This document shows positions 1 through 9,233 of a stretch of 28,829 bases of DNA, one piece after another. Made by a program: the position numbers and the translations under genes. Origin of the DNA: Allomyces macrogynus ATCC 38327 (Eukaryota; Blastocladiomycota; Blastocladiomycetes; Blastocladiales; Blastocladiaceae); NCBI GenBank assembly GCA_000151295.1, contig GG745332.1, forward strand, positions 1,651,585-1,680,413, in the 5' to 3' direction. A model generated the notes under the pieces. It saw only the letters and a list, made by a program, of their open reading frames with translations. It was not told where the DNA came from and searched no databases. How positions within the stretch are numbered: position 1 is the first letter of the stretch; each line of letters opens with the position of its first letter.

Positions 1-49
1 CGTCGGCGGCGTCCGGTGCCCAACCGGACCGTCGAACGCGCGGCCGGAA

Positions 50-2639
50 CTATTTTCCGTCCCAGTCGTCCGACGCGGCGGGCGGTGCCGGCGCGGGCGT
101 GGAGGGCCGGAACTGCGGTAGCGACGAGGTGCCCTGCACGTAGACGCACTGCGCGCACGTCGGGCAGTGGTGGTGGTCGATCGACACGCACCGCCGGCAC
201 AGCGAGCAGTGCCAGACCAAGTCCGTGGCCACGGCGTGCGCGCGGCACAGACTGAAGTACTGCTTGGGCGCGGCCGAGACGGTCGGTGTCGGCGGGTCCG
301 GCCGCCGTGGCGGCAGTGGCGGCGCCGAGTGCGTTGCGTTGGACAGTTGCGACCGCAGCGACGACGCGAACCGCGCCATGCCGCCGCCGCGGCCACTATT
401 GCCGCCGCGAGAAGAGGCGCCACCGCGCGACGGTGGCGGGGACGGCGCGGGCGAGACGGGTGCCGACACCCGCGGGGTAACCGGTTTCGGGCGCAGAACC
501 AGCGCCGGGTCGATCCCGTTCAGCACTTCCCCGAGCGTCGCCGGATCGCACTCGAAATTCAAGTAATCGGCGAAACACGAAGTGAACACGGCCTTGAGCG
601 TGCCGAGCCAGTGGTTCTTGGCGGGCACCGTGCGCGAATCCGCATGCAGCAAATCGGTCGGCGGGTGGAACGCCTCGGGCGGCATATCGGTCGGCGGTAA
701 CAGGCCGTACAGGTAAAGCACGTTCAGGATTTGCCGCCGTGCGTGCAACGCCGAATCGATGTGCGCGCGCGCGCGGGAGGCGGCCGCGTGCCCGAGGTCG
801 AGCTTTAGGGTCGCGAGCGCCGACGGCATGTCGAGCCGCACGGCATCGGTCAGCAGCGACGCGCGGGGTGATGAGGTTGTGGTGAGGGTACCGGTGCTGT
901 CATGCGGCGGCGGGGTGGGGACGGGGAGGGACGGCGGGAGGTTGTGCAGGACGCCGGCGTCGTGCAGGACGTGCGCGAGGAGTGCCGGCGAGGGGAGGAC
1001 GTGCAGCGCGACGGGTAGGGGCTTGGTTCCGTCCTGCTCGTCGTCATCGTCAGCGACCGATCCGGGCAGGGGCAGCGCCGAGCTCACGTCGCTCGCCGTC
1101 TCGGCGGCACTGGATGCCGACGCGCGCGACCCGTTGGCATGTCGCACGGCCGGTGGCGGCGACCGCGTTGCCGAAGCACGCAACGTGGGTGATGCCATGG
1201 CGCTCGCCTTGCCGGTCGACGACGCATTTGATGACAGGGATGCGCTGGGTGTCGGCATGACGCACCGGCCACACGACCTTGCGTACTCGGGCACGGCAGC
1301 GTGCACCGTGCGGACAAGATCGGGCCACTCCCACCAAGACCGCACCGTCGGCGCAACAAACCGGTCCTGCGGGCGGTGCACCGGAGCGCGCGTCGGGATC
1401 AACGCGAGCAACGACGCGAGTTCGTGCCGCTCGGCCACAATCATCCACCGACGCGCGGCGCGCGCCATCCCACCCGTCCAGTCGTCGCACTCGGCCAGGT
1501 AATGGTGCTTGGACAGCGGGCATAACGCCTGGACAGAAAACGACGGTGCGCGTGCCGTCTCCAACACGAGAATTTCCTGGCCCGAATCGTCCTCGTCATC
1601 CTCCTCATCTTCAGAATCATCATCCTCTGACGCCGCATCCGGATCATGGTGCGCGTTCGCGTCCGATGACGCCTTGCGCGGGACCGGCCGCAGCAGCGTG
1701 ACACGCACGATATGGTCGAGCGGCACGTGCACGTTGTACGCGATACTGCCCACAAACGACCGCATGAGCGGGCCCGTGACGGGGTCGCGGCGCGTGACAC
1801 GCTCAAACTGCGCCAACGGGTGCAACTTGGTCCCGCCGTGTGCAGCCGGGTCGTACCGCGCGTCGGCACGCATGTCGTCGAGCCCGAGCGCGGCGTCGTC
1901 GTCGCCGTGCTCGTGCTCGTCGTCGGTGTCGAGACTCACGTCCTCCACGAACGCGGAGCCCACGCGCGTCTCGTGCATCCCGGCCTTGTAGGTGCGGTCG
2001 GCGCGGATCGGGTCGACGTCGACGTATCGGATCGTCAGCGAGGACGCGCCGACGGCGGCGAGACCCGCGGCGCGCGGTGGGTGTAAGAGGCGCGTGGATG
2101 AGGTCGGAGGGGCGCCAGGTGGGGTGGCCGACGAGGTCCAGAGCGAGATTTGGCCCGGGAAGTTGGAGTGCCAGTGGACCCACGGATCGTTGCGGTTGGA
2201 GCTATTGGCGCTAGCCGCGTAGGCGATACCGTGCACGAGCGCGGCTTCGAGTCGTTGCGCGAAAAACGGCGAGGCAAGGTCGGCGCAGTACCCGTGCTGG
2301 TCGGCAGCAGAGACGGGCGGGCAGACGGCCGTAGCCGAGGCAATCGGTGGCGGCGACGTGTGTGTATCGACGGGTGCGGGAAGGGCGTCGAGTGGGACGG
2401 GTGCCGCGTGCGCGAGCAACGCGTGGACGTGGTCCGGGTTTGATTGGGCGAGCCAGTCGGCGAGCAGGAGCGAGTGCGAGGCGTGCAGGTAGGCCTGCAT
2501 GGCGAGGTGGAGAAGAAGCGCGTCATTGTCGAGCACGAGGCGCAGGACAATGTGCAGGTCGTCGGGCAAGTTGGTCAGGTTTTCGAGCGCCAGCGAGGCC
2601 GTGGTCATGTCGAGCACGGGCGGCGGCGCGGCGGACGCA

Positions 2640-2717
<78 letters not shown>

Positions 2718-2908
2718 CCGCGCTCGGCCAGAGCGATAGGTGATGCCGAGCCGTCGTCATGGTCATGGGAGTCGTGGGCATCGTGTAGTACTGCTGCGGT
2801 CTTGGCGGGCATCGGTGCGACCGGGGCCGAATCGTCGGCGAGATGGGCAATGGCGGCGACGGCGGCCGACGAGGGCGGCGACGAGCTGGCGCCGCTGGAC
2901 GTCGACAT
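50..2908 (-). CDS. Unknown large protein with His-Asp repeat and C-terminal Cys/His cluster
   Basis: A single open frame of 952 codons, with ATG at 2908-2906 and TAG at 52-50. I do not recognise the family. The N-terminus is Ala/Ser-rich and is followed by an Asp-His repeat (about residues 66-92). A Leu/His-rich, probably helical stretch follows, then a predicted globular middle part, an acidic Asp/Glu run, and Ser/Pro/Gly/Arg-rich linkers. Near the end a compact cluster (C888, H891, H900, C901, C904, C907, HHH 912-914, C915, C918, C921) has the spacing of a zinc-binding module. It resembles the CTCHY finger of Pirh2-type proteins and, superficially, a DHHC box. No membrane segments are visible, so a palmitoyltransferase is unlikely. 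The stop lies 50 bases from the window edge, so a further 3' exon cannot be excluded. The long frame and GC-rich codon use support a real gene; its function is unknown. Confidence 0.72.
2641..2716. repeat. Hexanucleotide microsatellite (CGTGGT)n inside a coding region
   Basis: About 12.7 perfect copies of a 6-bp unit. Read on the minus strand in the frame of the 50-2908 gene it encodes alternating Asp and His. The other frames give Thr, Val or Ser-Trp runs, which explains several spurious long frames here. The 6-bp unit keeps the gene in frame when copy number changes. Confidence 0.95.
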
Positions 2909-3563
2909 GGTTTCGCGCGCCGTGGAGAATGCAGCGAGTCGTGCGCGTCCTGGTGCGCTCGCGCGGTCGTCTACGTGGTGGCCGGCGCGGGCAGCAGCAC
3001 GATGGCGTAGGCACTAGGCGGTGGTGGAGGAGTGTCGTGGAGCAGTGTCGTGGAGCAGCCCTCGGTTCGCTGTGCCTGCGTTCGGCGCGAGGGGCGCGTG
3101 GCACGTGGCGCATTTTCGGGTGCGGCTGCTTGCGTCACAGAAGACGTGTCCCGGCGTCCAGGCCCTGCCCAGCGCCAGGGACCAGGCTGTTTCACGTCCG
3201 CACTGCACGCACGCCACGGCGGATCACGGCTCAGCTGCAAATACGCCACGCTTCATCGGCTTACGCCAGACACCACTGCCCCGGTGTCTCCACCTTTTCG
3301 GACGCGTCACGCACACGTTGACAAGCCAGCGCCCACCAACAGCGCACGCCGGCCCAACCGTCCCGCCGCCCAACCACCACACGCTGCACTGAGCGCTCCG
3401 ACGGCCGCGCCTGTGCAAGCGACCAACGATGGCCACGCCGCCGCCAAACGATCCCTGCCGCTCTTGACTGCGGTGCGCGCAAGATCCGACCCACTCCCTC
3501 CTGCTCCGCGCCCCCGCAACTCCACTTGCCAGACGTACCCATCCGGGCGCGGGCGCCGACACC
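2909..3563. promoter_or_regulatory. Divergent intergenic region between the 50-2908 gene and PPN1
   Basis: About 655 bp separate the two start codons, which face away from each other. The stretch is GC-rich and has no coding frame with family resemblance. It must hold both 5' leaders and promoters, possibly a shared bidirectional one. I saw no clear TATA box near either start, and no RNA gene. Confidence 0.45.
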
Positions 3564-5537
3564 ATGCGTGCTCTTACAGCGCTCGCCGCGCTGGCCGCCG
3601 TCACGGCGCTGCTCGCCTTATCCGGCGATGCCGCCGTACTCCACCCCCGCGCGCTTCCGCTCGGGCCCACCGACATCGACGCCCCCGACAACGCCGACGA
3701 CGACCCCACCCCAGTCAAACCGCCACGCCTGCGCATCGCGCACATCACGGACCTGCACCTCGATCCGCACTACGACCCGACGGCCGGCGCCGATACCTGG
3801 TGCCATGCACGCACCGCGCAGCAACAGCAGCAGCACGACATTTACCACGCGCGGCTCTTTGATGCCGTGGGCACCGCCAATGATCCATTGTCATGGCGCC
3901 CGTCGCATGCGGCTGCTGCAAGCTCGGTCGCGCGGTACGGCCGCATCGGGTCGCCGTGCGACGCGCCCATGGCGTTGGTCAAGGCCGCGATTGAGCTTGT
4001 GGGCCAGTTGAATGTGGATGCGGTGCTGTGGTCGGGAGATACGGCACGGTACGTACCTTGACGTGGTGGAATCTCGCGAGGTGGATGTGACCGGAGACTG
4101 ATCACGATTGTCATCGATCGACAGGCACGACCGCGACAACAAGCTGCCGCGACCGGAAGCCGAGGTCTACGCGGCCAACGCGCAGTGCGCCGCGTTGTTC
4201 ACCAACGCCACGACCGCGCCCGTCTTTCCGACCGTCGGCAACCTCGGTGCGTTGATCTGGTTCTCCACCCATCGCCGCTCCACCGATCCGCGCCCTGATC
4301 TGGCCCCTCCCTCTCACTCGCCAACGCAGACGTCCACCCGCACAACCAGCTCGCGCCGCCACCCGTCTCTCGCGTCCTGCCGCGCCTCGCCGCCTCCCTC
4401 TCCCCCGTCCTCCGCACCGCCTCGGTCCACAACGATTTCGAGTCCACCGGCGCGTACGTCACCGATCTGGCCCCCACATTGGCGCTCGTCAACGTGAACG
4501 CCATGTACTGGATGGCCGAAAACGCGCGTGTGCCCGACTGCACCTCCACCGACTCCCCCGGCGCGGCCATGGCCGACTGGCTTGACCATCACCTCTCGCT
4601 GATCGCGCGCGCCAATCGCACCGCGCTCGTCATGGGCCACGTCCCGCCCGCGACGGGCCCGGCGCCATCAACCCACTCGGGCAACGGCGTGCGGCACACA
4701 CCATTTCTCGCGTCCAACTACAAGCCGGCCTGCGCGACGCGCGTGCTCGCGACGCTCGACCGGTACGCGCACGCGGTCGCTGGCGTGTTCGGCGGACACG
4801 TGAACGACGACACGACCTTGTTTGTCGCGCGCGATTTGGCGACGGGCGCGGTCGGGCTGGTCGATGTCGAGGATTTGGCCAAGGCCGTCGAGCATGGCGC
4901 GGGGCCCGGGACGCGCCGGGGGGTCGTGGACGGACTCGAGTTGCGCGTGCCCGTGTTTGCCGCACCGAGCGTGATCCCGGTGCATGCCCCGGCAGTGCGC
5001 GTGCTCGAGTGGGATCCGAGCAAACGGGTGTTGCGTGGCTGGTGGCAATATTACCTGCAGATCCGGGAGGATGGGGATGAGGCCGATGGACCAGGGGACG
5101 GGGTGCCGCTGCCGGGCGAGGGAGATGGCGGAGACGACGACGAGTCCGAGCCCAAGGAGCCGCACGGCGACAAGAAGAAGAAAAAGAAGAAGGGCAAGAA
5201 GGACAAGGACAAGGACAAGAAGAAGAAAAAGAAGACGAAAAAGCACCACAAGAAGAAGAAAAAGCACCGGAAACACAAGCGCAAGTATCCGCCAATCAAC
5301 GGCAACGCGCAGTGGGTGCTCGAGTACTCGACGCGTCGCGACTACGGCATGAAGAACTTGACGGTGGCCGAGTGGGCGGCCGCCGCGTCGGGTGATACGG
5401 TTGCGCGGCAACGAAAGCAGGAGGACGGCGGTCTGGTCGTCCCATTGGGCGGCGACGGTGGGCGAAGAGGTGCGGCGCGCGCGTTCCGTGTCAAGTACCA
5501 GCATTTTCGGGGGGTCAAGGGGCCTTTCCGAGAGTGA
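3564..5537 (+). CDS. PPN1: Endopolyphosphatase (PPN1 family), three exons
   Basis: Model: join(3564..4048, 4125..4246, 4330..5537), 604 aa; introns of 76 and 83 bp. Members of the family cut long-chain inorganic polyphosphate internally in the vacuole. The N-terminus has a hydrophobic signal or signal-anchor (residues 1-24). The calcineurin-like metallophosphatase motifs come in order: DLH (63-65), GDTARHDRDN (from 158), GNLDVHPHN (from 200), GHVPP (from 305) and GGHVND (from 357). The RHD..N and GNxDxxPHN forms are typical of PPN1, not of acid sphingomyelinase. VIPVHAPAVRV (from 417) matches the conserved segment before the C-terminal insert. Residues 483-522 are a Lys-rich block preceded by an acidic stretch; Lys-rich inserts occur here in fungal relatives. 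Splicing rebuilds both the RHD and the GNLD motifs exactly, which supports the introns. ATG 3564 is the first codon of the signal sequence. Confidence 0.9.
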
Positions 5538-6259
5538 TGCGAGGGAGATGGAGTGGTTCGATGGGGTGGAGAGTGCACTTTGGGCGTGTTACATTGGATT
5601 GGGTCGTGGATCCAGTGAAGAATACCATTCTTATCGCGGGGTTCTGCTGTGGGAGTCGTCGCGTCGTCATGGCATCGCGATCTGGCCATCAACAACATTA
5701 CCAAAAGAGGAGGAAGAAAAGTCGTTCCAACTCCAGTTGCGGTGGTTGGGGAGCGCAATGCTGCTGGGTCGAGTGAAAACAAGCAACACAACACAATCCA
5801 CTTGCATTTGCATGAGGCGGCGAGCCTCGCATCTGTCCTGACCTACTCGAAACGTCGGCCGGCAAATCAGCCGTCAACAGTGCGCGCTCGTTGCATCCCT
5901 CCGCCAGGCCAGTATGTGGGTGACGTTGGGAGCATGCATCAGTCAAACCATCAACAACAAGCATGAAAGCTCTTGGAAAATGATCACCAGCCCATTTCTG
6001 GAACTGACCTCCCCTGCGCTCGCCGTGTCGCAGGACATCATCCGCCAACACATTTATTCCCACTGGATGATTAGCGTCGGACGTGTCTCATCTTGCTGAC
6101 GGTTGGTGCAACACCGCAAAGACATGTTTTGCACTGACAACATGACCAACCATTCCGCGTGATCCAGCAACTTCATCGCAGTGCGACACGATCCAACTGA
6201 GAGCACGCTCACATCCAAATCAACGGCCTCGATTATCGGACGCCCAGAGAAGCAGCAAA
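5538..6259. other. Intergenic region downstream of PPN1
   Basis: About 720 bp, less GC-rich than the flanking genes. It should contain the PPN1 3' UTR and any leader of the decayed F-box/LRR copy. No coding frame resembles a known family, and I saw no tRNA-like fold or repeat. Confidence 0.4.
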
Positions 6260-7432
6260 ATGACGACCACCGAGTGACCCCTCGAGTTTGACATGATGGA
6301 GGTCGACGCGCCCAACACTCCCGCTCAGCCCTCGATCATCGAGTCACTCCCTCTGCGTGTGTGCGAGGCGATCACCAAGTCTGGCCCGTTTTGACCCGTC
6401 CCCTGCTGGCCGCGCTACGCTCGTTCATCTCACGCATTCGTCGCCGCTGCTCTACGTGCCCGCTATTTTTGCGCTCATTGCATCCGCGCACAATCCCGTT
6501 TACCTGGTCCCGATGCGCGTTGCCAACGGTGGCAAGCATGACGCTCATGACATTTTGGTCTACGCGCGGCAACGTGGGTATGGCGAAAATCGAAGCGTCA
6601 GCGAGACGCGGCTGGAGCGGGAAATAATGGACCAATATGCGTGCACAAATCCCAGCCTGCATCCCCATATCCCAACTTGCAGCCGAAAATGTGGGCACTT
6701 CGCACGCGTCCCACGACCACCAGGTTGCATGGCGCCAGTACCGCTTATTTCGACCTCCGATCGGTGGTGTGGGTCCCCAAGCGCTGCATCAAGCGTTTGT
6801 ATTACCGGGAGGGCCCAATCGTACCGTTCCCGCCCAATCTCGTCCACCTGACCCTCTCCAGTGAACTTGCGCAGAATATGACATGCGAACTGCGTAACGG
6901 TCTTCGATAAATTGTTTTCCCGCTTCTACCACCCACGCTCGGTCGTTTTGCAATGCACGGCATGAGCCTGACCCTGCTTCTGTATGCGCTCTGAAAACAT
7001 TTCCCGCCAACGGCGCACACGCTCGACCTATCCCGCTCGTCGACCACGGTCTTTCCGCGCCGTAGTCTTAGCAATTCTTACCCGTTGTACGGCGGCCTCC
7101 CACCGCATCTTCGCGACCTTTTGCTCACAGACGTGGGCTTGCACGGCGAGCATCTCACTACTTTGATTCTGCACCTGACGCGTACGCTCCGCGTGCTTGC
7201 GCTCAGCGGCAATACGTTTGACACGGAAGCGAGTGTGATGGCGCTCGCCGTGCACATGCCGCCCGACTTGCGCACCCTCCATTTAGATCGCGTGCTTGAT
7301 GCGGCGCGACTGACACGAATCAGGCGTGCGTCCAGCAAGGCACGCCCACCCGCCGTTATACCCGTCCCTTCCATCCGCACACGCACCAAATCACGCGGCC
7401 ATTCTTCCAAAAGCACACCGACGCTGGTTTAG
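6260..7432 (+). pseudogene. Decayed F-box-like / leucine-rich repeat gene, plus-strand copy
   Basis: Compared with its paralogue on the opposite strand, the ancestral start is ATG 6260 (MTTTE), but TGA at 6275-6277 stops it after five codons. An in-frame second ATG at 6293 leads into IESLPLRVCEAI, the first helix of an F-box-like domain, and then meets a stop; the continuation (SLARFDPSPAGRATLVHL) is in another frame. Further pieces, each in its own frame, are LLYVPAIFALI, VVWVPKRCIKRLYYREGP and LRRs such as LRVLALSGN and LRTLHLDR (7085-7330). F-box/LRR proteins choose substrates for SCF ubiquitin ligases; here that role is inferred. No intron model I found joins the frames, so this is best read as a pseudogene. 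Its 3' end no longer aligns with the paralogue near the junction at 7430. Confidence 0.7.
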
Positions 7433-8755
7433 CTCATCAGATGGTGCCCACTCAGGTCCAGGTGGACGAGCGTCGGTAGAAGCAACTTGACGAATTCTTG
7501 CGTTTTCCGATCCGACATGCCGGTTTTGGCCAGACTCAGCACGCGCAGTGCTGGTGAAAGACACTCACCGAGGTGCAGCAGCTTCTTGTGACCCAGCGCG
7601 TTGCGATCGAGTGTTAAGGTCGTGAGCGATGCGGGGGAGCGCAGTAAAGATTGCTCGCATGGCACACGAGCTGGCCGGGTGGCGTGCCATATGTACCGTC
7701 CAGATGAAGCGTGTGCAGGTTGGGCGGCATGTTCCTTGCAAATGCGGTCATGCACTCTTCCATGTCCATAGTGTTGCCGCCAAGCGCGAGAACTTGAAGC
7801 GTTCACGGTAGATGCGGAAACAGGGCAGCATTCCGCGCAGACCGACGTCTGTCAGCCGAAGCTCATGAAGATGCGGTGGGAGAGGGTGTGCCGACAGGGC
7901 AATGTCTATAACATCGCGATCAATGGTCGATTGAGACAAATCGAGCGTGCGGGTGTCAGGGGGAGGTGCTCAAGAGAAGCTTCATAACTCTGGTCACGAT
8001 CGCATCGCGGATTGCAAAATGGTAGTGAGTGCGCGGCAACAGCGGGAGCACGGATCTCTGCAAGTCTTCAGACAGCTCGTGCGTTTTGTGGCAACTAGAG
8101 AGCACCAAATCGACAACTTTGGGGGAGGGAAGGGCGCAATCGGACCCTGCTGGAAATGAACACGCTTGATCCAGCGTTCAGGGACCCACACGAGCGTTTG
8201 ACGGTCGACCACAGTTTCATTTGCATCGCGCCTCGACGTCGCCGGGCGCGTCACAAGAGCCCAACTGCTTGATCGTAGGTTGCGCGTGTGGCGTACAAGC
8301 CGCTTCATCTCGTACTGTTCCAGCTCAGCTGTGTGGATTTGGTGAATTGCAGCGTGCTTCTTAAACGTTTTGGCAAAAAAGGGCGGCGGCTTGTCAATGA
8401 CGATGCCCATTGCGCCAATCGCATCGTTCACGGGAACAGGCGCGATGCGGGGACCATACTGATCACGGTCACCGCCACCAATGGCACCGCGCTTGGTCTT
8501 GAACGGGACCAAGTACACCAGTTTGCATGTGTGTTTGATGAGCACGGCAATAGCAGGAGTGTAGAGGAGAGGTGAAGCATGCGCGAGATGCACGAGTGAT
8601 GTGCGGGCAGCTGGCTACAGGTCAAACGCCAAGTGCAGAGCAATCACCTCGCACAAGAGCATCGGCAGTGACTCGATGCGCGATCTGGTTGGCGCCGGGA
8701 TGTCGCTTGGGTCGAGCGCAATGGAACACTCAACATGTGGGTCGGTGGTCGTCAT
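7429..8755 (-). pseudogene. Decayed F-box-like / leucine-rich repeat gene, minus-strand copy
   Basis: It starts at ATG 8755 (MTTTDPH) and runs through IESLPMLLCEVIALHL, the F-box-like helix, and is then broken by an in-frame TAG 19 codons after IESLP begins. The same frame resumes at once with SLVHLAHASPLLYTPAI and a long middle part ending WVPERWIKRVHFQQGPIAPF. Frameshifts follow. LRR pieces appear in three frames: LPPHLHELRLTDVGLRG, NMPPNLHTLHLDG and LRVLSLAKTGMSDRK, with the last frame ending in LDLSGHHLMS and TAA at 7431-7429. It is homologous along most of its length to the plus-strand copy at 6260-7432, and the two terminal stops overlap tail to tail. Stops and frameshifts not explained by introns make this a pseudogene, although a short truncated product could still be made. 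Confidence 0.7.
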
Positions 8756-9233
8756 TTTGGAGGTGCAGGCAGGTGGAGAATCGAGCCTGTTGATCGAGGA
8801 GAGCACAGTGCAGGTCGCCAGACGCCAAGTCGAGCTATCTTGGACGAGAATGCTTGCAAGTCCTGCTTTGTGACCACGTGGAGCTCTTCGGTCAAGGTCG
8901 TTGACCCAAAATACGTCGCACACTGCATCTGTCGTGAGAGCACGAAGGAGCTATAAGAATGCGCTAATATTAGCGGGCAGAATCGACCGTTTTGAGGTCT
9001 AGTCTGTGAGTAGGGACAGGGTCGATGGGCGAAGCGGTCAACGCTGGCCCATGAGTTTGCATATCCAATCTTTGGATGAGTGGATGGGTGGACGTGCAAC
9101 AGAACCCAGCGCGCAAATCGGCACATACATTGGAAGACCAGAATCCCGCCAAAAACAAAAGACTGCAACTTCTGCGCTTCCCAAGACTCAGGGACCCACG
9201 GGCGCGGCCATTCCCTTCCCAACCGGCACGACT
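8756..9233. other. Intergenic region between LRR pseudogene and RBR pseudogene
   Basis: About 480 bp. It holds the upstream region of the minus-strand LRR pseudogene and the downstream region of the RBR pseudogene. No coding frame with recognisable similarity, repeat or RNA gene was seen. Confidence 0.4.

Noticed and set aside
117..248. DHHC palmitoyltransferase
   Set aside because: The Cys spacing only partly fits, the tetrapeptide is DHHH followed by C, and there are no flanking membrane helices.
2347..3017. Plus-strand frames rich in Val, Arg-Gly or Ser-Trp
   Set aside because: They are the hexanucleotide repeat read in other frames and are antisense to the His-Asp repeat gene.
3564..5537. 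Acid sphingomyelinase as the identity of this metallophosphatase
   Set aside because: There is no saposin domain, and the RHDxDN and GNxDxxPHN motifs together with the Lys-rich insert fit endopolyphosphatase.
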